From DASUFI01 sp036274635 (GTDB lineage Bacteria; Planctomycetota; B15-G4), in contig DASUFI010000182.1 of NCBI GenBank assembly GCA_036274635.1, forward strand, positions 1-15,436: 15,436 nucleotides of DNA, in the 5' to 3' direction. Below, piece after piece: positions 6,073-12,446 of the stretch (position 1 is its first letter; every line of letters starts with the position of its first letter). The notes under the pieces are model-generated. The model saw only the letters and a list, made by a program, of their open reading frames with translations, was not told the DNA's origin and made no database searches. A program made the position numbers and the translations under genes.

Positions 6073-7980
6073 CTACGGCTGGATCTTGATCGCCAGGCCC
6101 GTGGTCGCCTGCCAGCCACCGCCGGGACACGGGTCCTTGAAGAGCACCTGGGCGCAGGCGGCGAAATCGAGAAGCAGCGGATCGTTCGGAAGGTGGATGG
6201 CAAGTTCCCCGAAGCCGAAGCCGTCACTCATGACCGGGACGACGGCCACGACATTCGCAACGCCGATCCAGAGCGCTGCACCGCCGATGTGGAGGGTGCC
6301 GTGCGAGGGCTCGAGCGAGACGACGGCGAAGTTGCCGTGCGTGAGTGGCGGCAGCGCGGTCGCGTACAGCGTGAACCCGCCGTCGGCCAGGCTGGGCTGG
6401 CTCTCGACTCCGATTGTCGGTGTCCCGCTGCAGCCCGCGGTCGGGCTGCCGTAGCGGCTGACGCCGATCGGGAGCAGGTCGAGGCGGACGACGATGCCCG
6501 GCCCGCCGGCGCCGAAGGTCTGGTCGAAGGCGCCCGGCGTGACGGGCCAGTCCGTCGAGGTCGTCCTCGATCCGAGGAGCAGGTCACCGTTGGCAGCGGC
6601 GCCGACAGCCACACCCGGCACCGAGGGCATTCCATCATCGCTGCTGCCGCCCAGGTAGGTGAGGTAGAAGAGCTTGCCCCCGCCGGGGGACAGCCGGCCG
6701 ATGAAGAGGTCGTCGAGGTCGCCAAGCGTGCCGTGCTCTTGGAGGCAGCCTTTGGTTGAGGGCAGGAATTCGGAGTTCGACGCGCCTGCGAAGGAGATAA
6801 CGCCGCTGGCATCAACGTCCATCGTGTACAGGCGGTCCAATCCCTCGCCACCGACGTAGGTTCCGACGAGCAGATGCGACAGCTTCGAGTCCAACTGCAT
6901 GATGTGGCCGTCGAACGCGCCGTTCCACGTCTCATCGAACGCGCCTGGCGTGGTCGGTGCATCCTGGCCATCTGAAGTGCCGGCGAGTGTGCAGGAGCCA
7001 CCAGGCCCGAGCGCCAGCGAACCGGCACCCGCGTCGGCACCGAGGAAGGTCGAGGCCAGCAGCTCCGAGAGGTGATCGGAGAGCCGGCAGGCGAATCCTC
7101 CGGGGTCGGTCGAGTTGTACGCGTCCGGCGTGATGGGGAAATCGCGCGAGTTGCTTCCCCCCAGCACGACGAGCGTGCCATTGGTATCGAAGGCGAGGTC
7201 TGAGACGACATCGTCCTCGACACCGCCCAGGAACGTGCTCGATTCAAGCTGACCCGTGTCCACATCGAAGAGTGCAACGTAGGCATCGCCGCCAATCCCG
7301 GGTGTGTTTCCCTCATAGGTCGGGTCATAACTCCACGGAAACATCGGATAGTCCGGCGAAGTCGTCCGACCGCCGATCGCAATCCACTGGTCGTCCGAGG
7401 AAACGTCCAGAGCGAAGACCTCGTCGAACTCACTTCCACCGATGTACGTGGACCACACGAGGAAACTTCCCGAGGCATCCAGCCGAGCGACGAAGCCATC
7501 GATGAAGTTCAGCGTCGCCTGGTACGCGTTACCAGTCACGGGAAAGTCCGCGGACTGAGTCTCGCCCGTGACGACGATGTCGCCCGATCCCAGTACCGCC
7601 ACGCCGGTTGCCATGTCGAAGTCAGACCCGCCCAGGTAGGTCGAGAAGACCAGATGGGACCCGTCAGCTGAGAAGCATGCCACGAAGGCGTCACTCGTGT
7701 TGCCACCGTTGTAGGTCTCGTCGAAGGCTCCGGGTGTGACCGGGAGCGTCTTTGCATTCGTCTCGCCAGCGATGACGATGGAACCGTCGGCTCTCTCGGC
7801 CACTGCCCGCACATACGTCGCCTTGAGCCCGGTCTCCTCGCCGTGAAAGAACGTGGACCAGTTCAACCCTGCTTTAAGCAACGCGGGATGATCCGCCTGC
7901 GCGAGGCACGGTGAGGTGAGCAGGCCTACGACGCCAATCACCTCAATCCAGGCGCGTGCGCGCCGAGGAGGACGGACCAT
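6073..7980 (-). CDS. Secreted SBBP-repeat beta-propeller protein
   Basis: A 635-residue exported protein. The chosen ATG (7980) opens a signal peptide MVRPPRRARA plus a hydrophobic stretch, with likely cleavage after PCLA (27). An open frame upstream to 8124 adds only Arg/Ala-rich residues. Repeats of about 60-65 residues follow the pattern V/A-x-G-x-T/S..FPVTPGAFD...DAFVA..D..G..L..STYLGG. The STYLGG-like element appears at 42-47 (STFFHG), 113-118, 178-183, 248-253, 310-314, 374-378 and 440-445. Seven such units, the first strand coming from the N-terminus, suggest a closed seven-bladed propeller. From about 507 a separate module begins (YGSPTAGCSGTP), with Cys517, Cys609 and Cys618, of a kind I associate with planctomycete secreted proteins. 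No enzymatic motif is visible; binding or structural roles are open. Codon use and base composition differ from the neighbours. Confidence 0.87.
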   Translation of the reverse strand: MVRPPRRARAWIEVIGVVGLLTSPCLAQADHPALLKAGLNWSTFFHGEETGLKATYVRAVAERADGSIVIAGETNAKTLPVTPGAFDETYNGGNTSDAFVACFSADGSHLVFSTYLGGSDFDMATGVAVLGSGDIVVTGETQSADFPVTGNAYQATLNFIDGFVARLDASGSFLVWSTYIGGSEFDEVFALDVSSDDQWIAIGGRTTSPDYPMFPWSYDPTYEGNTPGIGGDAYVALFDVDTGQLESSTFLGGVEDDVVSDLAFDTNGTLVVLGGSNSRDFPITPDAYNSTDPGGFACRLSDHLSELLASTFLGADAGAGSLALGPGGSCTLAGTSDGQDAPTTPGAFDETWNGAFDGHIMQLDSKLSHLLVGTYVGGEGLDRLYTMDVDASGVISFAGASNSEFLPSTKGCLQEHGTLGDLDDLFIGRLSPGGGKLFYLTYLGGSSDDGMPSVPGVAVGAAANGDLLLGSRTTSTDWPVTPGAFDQTFGAGGPGIVVRLDLLPIGVSRYGSPTAGCSGTPTIGVESQPSLADGGFTLYATALPPLTHGNFAVVSLEPSHGTLHIGGAALWIGVANVVAVVPVMSDGFGFGELAIHLPNDPLLLDFAACAQVLFKDPCPGGGWQATTGLAIKIQP

Positions 7981-8309
7981 GCGCCCTGCGTGGTCAGTCA
8001 CTGACCTGAATCCACCGGCCGACGCTGGGGAGTCCGCACAGTCAACGTCGACATCGCGAGTCCCTGCCGCCAAGGTTGAGTCGGCCGGCGCGGGCCGCGA
8101 CCTTCGTAGCCCGCGAGTTCCCAATGGTCGAAAGCCTATGCCGATCGGCGCCCACTGCCAAGGCCTCTATCGGAGGGCCTCGCGCGGTTGCTCGATTCAC
8201 CGCCGGTCCCCAGTGGCCTTCCTGGGCGCTTCAGGGTCGCGTCGTTCCGACCTCGGCATCGCGCGACGCTGGCGGCACGTGGCCACGGAATCGCGCGAAG
8301 ATGTCCCAG
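7981..8309. other. Gap between the propeller gene and the permease fragment
   Basis: About 330 nt contain no supported gene. They must hold the promoter of the minus-strand propeller gene. The only structure I find is a 15-nt palindrome at 7992-8006. AGGG a few bases before the propeller ATG is a weak ribosome site. No remnant of the N-terminal part of a permease, no transposase and no inverted repeat ends are recognisable, so the left border of the permease fragment is abrupt. Open frames in this region are Arg/Pro-rich and not conserved-looking. Confidence 0.4.
7992..8006. promoter_or_regulatory. 15-nt palindrome upstream of the propeller gene
   Basis: GGTCAGT and ACTGACC form a perfect 7-bp inverted repeat around one C, ending 11 nt upstream of the propeller ATG. 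The size and position would suit a dimeric regulator's operator or a small hairpin in the mRNA leader. A 7-bp palindrome with a fixed spacer is expected about once by chance in a window this long, so position is the only argument. Confidence 0.3.
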
Positions 8310-8768
8310 CCACAAGCAGAAGAGACTACGAGATCGCGGGCCCGCTCGAGCCGCTGGGAGTCGCGCCGCAAGACCCAGCGCGTCTTCGACATCGTGCTGC
8401 CCATCGTGGCCGGCATCTCGCTGCTGGTGGGCGGCATCGGCGTGCTCAACATCATGCTCGCATCCATCACCGAGCGCACCCGGGAGATCGGCATCCGCCG
8501 GGCCCTGGGGGCCACCGGCCTCGACATCACTTGGCAGTTCCTGGTGGAGACGGTCACGCTCACCTCGCTCGGCGGCCTGCTGGGCGTCGCGGTGGGCGTG
8601 GCCGGCACGCAGCTGCTCAAGCGCGCCACCGAGTGGGAGGCGGTCATCACTCCCTGGGCGCTGGCGCTCTCGCTCGGCGTCTCGATGCTGACGGGCATTG
8701 CCTTCGGCCTGTATCCAGCGCGCAAGGCCGCGAACATGGAGCCCATCGCGGCGCTGCGGCACGAGTGA
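8310..8768 (+). pseudogene. 5'-truncated copy of the permease gene (direct repeat, copy B)
   Basis: This repeats the last ~450 nt of the permease gene at 4768-6039. The translated fragments jump frames at the left edge: HKQK in one frame, then DYEIAGPLEPL in the next, then ESRRKTQRVFDIVLPIV onward in the third. There is one extra base near 8323 and one near 8350 compared with copy A. From about 8360 to the stop the frame is clean and encodes the three C-terminal membrane helices with four substitutions: L366V, M377A, V383I and K413N. Of 16 mismatches in 399 bases, 10 are synonymous. An ATG at 8301 could open a 155-residue product (MSQPQAEETT... then the FtsX part), but no good ribosome site precedes it. 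The N-terminal helix, the periplasmic domain and any ATPase partner are missing, so a working transporter is unlikely. Confidence 0.85.
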
Positions 8769-8853
8769 GGTCGGGGCCGGGCGACCGGCCGGCGGTGGCG
8801 CGCTCCCCTCGTCTGCGGGCAGGCTGGGTCCGCGCATCTCGTCGGGATTGGCC

Positions 8854-10089
8854 ATGCGGCAGGCTCAGGACGGATCAGGCGTGGGCGGCGCTGTGGCCGC
8901 GCCGCGCCGGCGTCGGCGCAGCTGGCCCAGGCGCCTCGGCTTCCTGATCGGGCTGCTCCTCCTCCTGGCCCTGGGCCTCGAGCTGGGGGCGCGCGCGTTG
9001 TTCCCCAGCCCCTTCTCGGCCGAAGGCGACCTGGTGGGCATGTACGAGAATGCCGAGGAGCAGGGCTCGGTCCGCACGGTGCCGGGCTGGGAAGGCGAGT
9101 TCACCGTCGAGGGTCGCACGGTGCCGGTGCGCCTCGACCGCCTCGGCCTGCGCAGCCCCGAGATCGGGCCGCGGCAGCCGGACGAGCTGCGCGTGCTCTG
9201 CCTCGGCGACTCGTTCGTCTTCGGCTACGGCGTCGCGGGAGAGGAGGCCTTCCCGGCGCTGCTGCAGGGCCTGCTCGCGCAGCAGCTCGGGCGGCCGGTG
9301 GTGACCGGCAATGCCGGGGTGCCGGGCTACGGCACGGTGGAGCAGGCGCGCTGCCTGCGCCGGGTCGCGGCGGCCTTCGATCCCGACGTGGTCGTCAGCA
9401 CCATTTACCTCGGCAACGACTTCGTGGACGACCAGCAGCGCGCCAAGTACGTCGAGGGCGGCTACTGCATGGGCGGCGACTGGGCCGCGCTGCTGCGCCG
9501 CTCGGCCCGCGCGCGCTTCATGCTCAGGTCGCGCGCGTGGATGAAGCTGGAGCTGGCGCTCATCGAGGCCGGCTCGCCCTGGGCGCTGCAGCCTGTACCC
9601 CCGCCCGACGAGGAGGCCGCGTTCGCGGGCTTCCCGCCCCGCAACCGCCCCAACCAGTGCGTCGCGGGCCTGTTCATGGACGTCATCGACCCGCAGCGCT
9701 CGTGGGACGCGGCGCAGCCGCTTCCCGTGGTGCCGCGCGTGCTGGACAAGGTGCGCGAGTCGCTGTCCGCGATGCGCGCCACGGCCGGCCGCGCGCCCGT
9801 GCTGGTCGTGCTCATGCCGTCCTGGTGGCACGTGTCGGAGCCCGACCGCATGGCGCTGCTGAAGAAGGTGCGCCTCGACCCGGCCGAGTACCGGCTCGGG
9901 CTGACCCAGCAGCGCCTGGAGGAGCTGTGCGCCAGCATGTCGCTCCCGGTCGTCGACCTGACGCCGCGCTTCACCGAGCACGGCGATCCGGACCACTGGT
10001 TTCTGCAGGCGGACCGGCACCTGAATGCCGAGGGGCACCGCTTCGTGGCCGAGACCGTCGCGCCGGCGATCGAGGCGCTGCTGCGCTGA
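8854..10089 (+). CDS. Membrane-anchored SGNH/GDSL-type hydrolase
   Basis: This 411-residue protein has an Arg-rich cytoplasmic start (18-27) and one membrane helix (about 29-46). The rest should lie outside the inner membrane. SGNH blocks are in order: LCLGDSF (115-121) with nucleophile Ser120, NAGVPGYGT (153-161) with the oxyanion Gly, IYLGND (184-189) with Asn188, and ADRHLNAEGH (386-395) with Asp387 and His389 completing the triad. Such enzymes remove acetyl or other acyl groups from glycans or lipids; the substrate cannot be told. Residues 190-380 hold an insert with RPNQCVAGLFMDVIDP and PSWWH, larger than in minimal SGNH enzymes. The ATG at 8854 is preceded only weakly by GGGA; the in-frame GTG at 8881, behind CAGGA, is a real alternative and keeps the membrane helix. 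A copy of its C-terminal part follows directly. Confidence 0.85.
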   Translation: MRQAQDGSGVGGAVAAPRRRRRSWPRRLGFLIGLLLLLALGLELGARALFPSPFSAEGDLVGMYENAEEQGSVRTVPGWEGEFTVEGRTVPVRLDRLGLRSPEIGPRQPDELRVLCLGDSFVFGYGVAGEEAFPALLQGLLAQQLGRPVVTGNAGVPGYGTVEQARCLRRVAAAFDPDVVVSTIYLGNDFVDDQQRAKYVEGGYCMGGDWAALLRRSARARFMLRSRAWMKLELALIEAGSPWALQPVPPPDEEAAFAGFPPRNRPNQCVAGLFMDVIDPQRSWDAAQPLPVVPRVLDKVRESLSAMRATAGRAPVLVVLMPSWWHVSEPDRMALLKKVRLDPAEYRLGLTQQRLEELCASMSLPVVDLTPRFTEHGDPDHWFLQADRHLNAEGHRFVAETVAPAIEALLR

Positions 10090-10676
10090 GGCCAGCTCAG
10101 GCGTCCGGCTCGACTCGCGCGCCTGGTTCGAGCTGGAGATGACCTTCATCGACGCCGAAGCGCCGTGGGCCCTGCAGCCCCTGATACCTCCCGAAGAGGT
10201 CAAGGCCTTCGCCGGCTTCCCGAAGCGCAGCCGCCCCAACCAGTGCATTGCCGGCCTCTTCATGGACGCGATCGACCCCGGACGCTCCTGGGACCGGGAG
10301 CACCCGGTGCCCGTGGTGCCGCGCGTCATGAAGAAGGTGAGCGAGTCCCTGAGCGCGATCCGCGATGCCGCCGGCCGCGCGCCGGTGCTCGTGCTGGTGC
10401 TCCCGAGCTGGTGGCACCTCGTGGAGGCCGACCGCCTGGCGCTGCTGCAGAAGGTGCAGCTGGACCCGGCGGACTACCGCGCGGGCCTCACGCAGCAGCG
10501 GATGCTGAGCGTCTGCCACAAGCTGCCGCTGCCGGCGCTGGATCTCACGCCCGTCCTCGCGGCGCTGCCGGAGCTGCCGGGCGCGTTCCTCGCCGACCGG
10601 CACCTGTCGCCAGCGGGGCACCGCGTGGTGGCGGAGGCGGTGGCGCCCGAGGTCGAGAAGCTGCTGCGCTGAGGCC
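10077..10676 (+). repeat. Tandem partial duplication bounded by a 17-nt identical sequence
   Basis: GCTGCTGCGCTGAGGCC occurs at 10077-10093, across the SGNH stop codon, and again at 10660-10676, across the stop codon of the following fragment. Between them lies a diverged copy of the gene's 3' part (starting near 10107). The identical ends mark where the duplicated unit ends. They fit an old tandem duplication followed by loss of the 5' part of the second copy. Confidence 0.75.
10107..10672 (+). pseudogene. 5'-truncated second copy of the SGNH hydrolase gene
   Basis: The frame encodes 188 residues that align from Leu224 of the upstream hydrolase to its end, without internal stops. I count about 118 identities in about 188 (roughly 63%). 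Shared landmarks are SRAW, PWALQP, AFAGFP, RPNQC, AGLFMD, the IDP-RSWD region, GRAPVLV, PSWWH, GLTQQR and DRHL-GHR. The blocks with the nucleophile Ser, the oxyanion Gly and the GND Asn are absent, so it cannot be an active esterase by itself. Possible starts are an ATG at 10025 inside the upstream gene (in another frame) and an ATG at 10139, which has GGAG immediately in front and no proper spacing. The preserved frame leaves room for an expressed remnant, perhaps pairing with the full-length protein, but a decaying paralogue is the simpler reading. Confidence 0.75.
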
Positions 10677-10701
10677 GGGCCCGCGCGATTCCCGGGCCCG
10701 G
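10675..10701. terminator. Hairpin between two convergent genes
   Basis: CCGGGCCCG (10675-10683) and CGGGCCCGG (10693-10701) pair perfectly around a 9-nt loop. The hairpin sits in the 42-nt gap between the stop of the SGNH fragment (+) and the stop of the next gene (-). No T tract follows on either strand, so it would be an atypical terminator; it might instead stabilise 3' ends. Confidence 0.45.
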
Positions 10702-10714
10702 TCGGCCCCGACGC

Positions 10715-12271
10715 TCAGCGGCTGCGGGCGCGGGACGGCTCGACAGCCGGCGCGGCGACGGGCGCGGCCAGGCCGGTCCGGAGCGCCGCGATGACCCGCG
10801 CGGTGTCGCGGTCATCCTTGGGGAAGGTCCTGGAGGCCGCGAGCGCAGCCCGCAGGCCCGCGTCGAGATGCGGCCCGAGGGCCCGCCATTCCGCCAGCTG
10901 CTGCACGTACTCGATCTCCAGGAAGGCCTGGTAGAGGGCGCTGCGCGTCGCCGTGTCGCAGCGGTGCTTGTACAGCCAGGCGGCCTGCGCGCGGTGGTCG
11001 TTCAGCGCGAGCGCGTCCGCCCCGCCGGCCTGCTCGACCCGCGCGACGAGGTCCGGCCGCCCGAGCTCGGCGAGCAGGGCGCGCGTGTCGAGCGACTCGA
11101 GCCGGTCCACGTCGGGCACGCCGCCCAGCGCGCGGGCGAGGAGCACGGGCAGCGGGTCGCTGTCCGGCATCCCGTCGGCCGGTGTGTCGGCAGGCTCGTC
11201 GAGCAGCGCCGTGAAGCTGGCCCGGCCGTCGGCGCCGCTGAGCATCAGGTGCAGCAGGCAGCGCGCCGCGGCCCGGTCGCGCGGCAGGAAGCTCTCCGTG
11301 TCGGCGGCGCGCGCGAAGCTGGCCGGCGCCTCGGACTTCAGGTCGGCCAGGAGCTGGGTCCAGTGCCGCGTGCGGCTGGCATCGGGGTCGAGCCAGGGAT
11401 CGCTGGTCTTGGTGACCGTGACGCCCAGGGTCGCCGGCGGTCCGGTGAGCGGCGCGGGCGGCACGGCTCCCTGCGGCACGAAGCCCGACCAGCCGGTGCG
11501 CGACCAGCCCGGCGTCTGGCTCGTCCAGCCTTCCTTGCCCACCCACGCCTCGCCGTACGCCGCGATGTCGCACTCGTCGATGAGGCCGGCCGACAGCCAC
11601 GGCGGCACGAGCCCCCACGCGCCGCGCCGCAGCGCGCGGTTGGCCACCATCGCGAGGCTGTAGTAGCCGACGCCGTGCGTCAGCCAGGCCTGCTGGCGGC
11701 TGGCGATGACCGTGTGAGAGAGGTCGAAGACCTGCACCTCCCAGGTGCGCGCGACCTCCGCGCCCAGCACGTCCGGCGCCTCGAGCGAGTTGCTCGGCGC
11801 CCAGCCTGAGTAGCCGGCGCGCTCGCAGTGGTCGAGCAGCGCCACGAGCTGCAGGTAATCGACGTGCTCGGGGGCCATGACGACAGGCAAGCGCGTGGCC
11901 GAGACCAGGCCCTTGCCGCCAGCCGGCCAGAGCCGGGTCACGATGTCGGCCGCGGGCGCGAGCGTCGCCAGCACGGTGTCGCGCACGCGGTCGGCGGCCT
12001 TGCAGGCCGCGGGCCCTTTGCCGGCGAGGACGTGCACATCGAACGGGCCGACGGCGCCGCTGCGGAAGGCCGGGCTGGCCAGCACGGCCTCGAACAGCTG
12101 GCGCCCCTCGCCCATCCGCGCGGGCTGCGCCGCCACGCCCAGCGTGCGCTTCAGCATCGCCTGCGCGTCGGCGGAGAGAGAGACGGGCTCGTCCGGCCCG
12201 GCCGCGGCGGCAGCCACCAGTCCACCGAAGGCCAGGACGATCCCGAGGGAACGGCTGGGCTGGCTGGACAT
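10715..12271 (-). CDS. Exported protein of unknown function, possible inactive peptidase-MA-like fold
   Basis: The 518-residue product begins with a signal peptide (hydrophobic 9-23, likely cleavage in the AAAAA-GP stretch near 24). AAGGGG lies about 9 nt before this ATG, supporting the start over an open frame to 12379. I do not recognise a named family. Residues 190-233 read HTVIASRQQAWLTHGVGYYS, then about 18 residues, then PPWLSAGLIDE (223-233). In peptidase-MA/DUF1570-like zinc proteins an HExxH motif is followed at similar spacing by P-x-W-L-x-E-G-L-A-E. Here HExxH would be replaced by His199-Gly-Val-Gly-Tyr and the Glu of WLxEG by Ala. If that reading is right, the fold is kept without zinc chemistry; this is inference only. 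The C-terminal half (300-490) is helical and charged. It is convergent with the SGNH fragment and has the hydrolase gene upstream. Confidence 0.7.
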   Translation of the reverse strand: MSSQPSRSLGIVLAFGGLVAAAAAGPDEPVSLSADAQAMLKRTLGVAAQPARMGEGRQLFEAVLASPAFRSGAVGPFDVHVLAGKGPAACKAADRVRDTVLATLAPAADIVTRLWPAGGKGLVSATRLPVVMAPEHVDYLQLVALLDHCERAGYSGWAPSNSLEAPDVLGAEVARTWEVQVFDLSHTVIASRQQAWLTHGVGYYSLAMVANRALRRGAWGLVPPWLSAGLIDECDIAAYGEAWVGKEGWTSQTPGWSRTGWSGFVPQGAVPPAPLTGPPATLGVTVTKTSDPWLDPDASRTRHWTQLLADLKSEAPASFARAADTESFLPRDRAAARCLLHLMLSGADGRASFTALLDEPADTPADGMPDSDPLPVLLARALGGVPDVDRLESLDTRALLAELGRPDLVARVEQAGGADALALNDHRAQAAWLYKHRCDTATRSALYQAFLEIEYVQQLAEWRALGPHLDAGLRAALAASRTFPKDDRDTARVIAALRTGLAAPVAAPAVEPSRARSR

Positions 12272-12446
12272 GGCTCGTGACCCCTTGGCTGGACGCGCTG
12301 ACCCGTTCGACCTCCTCGCTGGCGACGCGCCGGGCGAGGCTCCAGGGGAACAAGCGGAATCCGGGCGGTTGACCGGCAAAGGGGAGGCAAAAAAAGGCGG
12401 ATCGACCGGTTGGAGGCCCTTGGGCGGCCCGGAAAGGCCGGGCCGC
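12272..12446 (-). other. Gap upstream of the exported protein gene
   Basis: This 175-nt stretch should hold the promoter of the gene ending at 10715 and the 3' end of the hydrolase transcript. It contains the hairpin at 12424-12446. On the minus strand a run of seven T follows about 30 nt further on (A7 at 12389-12395), too far away to be that hairpin's own T tract. No small gene is supported. Confidence 0.4.
12424..12446 (-). terminator. Hairpin directly after the hydrolase stop codon
   Basis: GCGGCCCGG (12424-12432) pairs with CCGGGCCGC (12438-12446) around AAAGG. It abuts the TGA stop of the minus-strand hydrolase gene (12447-12449). A 9-bp G+C-rich stem in this position suits a terminator or 3'-end stabiliser, though no T tract follows at once. 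Confidence 0.55.

Noticed and set aside
6053..6073. Short inverted repeat GGCCC/GGGCC between the permease and propeller genes
   Set aside because: Only 5 bp with an 11-nt loop and no T tract; too weak to call a terminator in G+C-rich DNA.
5584..8768. Composite transposon or insertion sequence formed by the two repeats
   Set aside because: The repeats encode permease sequence, carry no inverted ends, and no transposase is present between or beside them.
7916..8947. 343-codon + strand open frame across the permease copy and into the SGNH gene
   Set aside because: It follows the permease frame only for DYEIAGPLEPL and otherwise reads both genes out of frame, with Arg/His/Gly-rich sequence.
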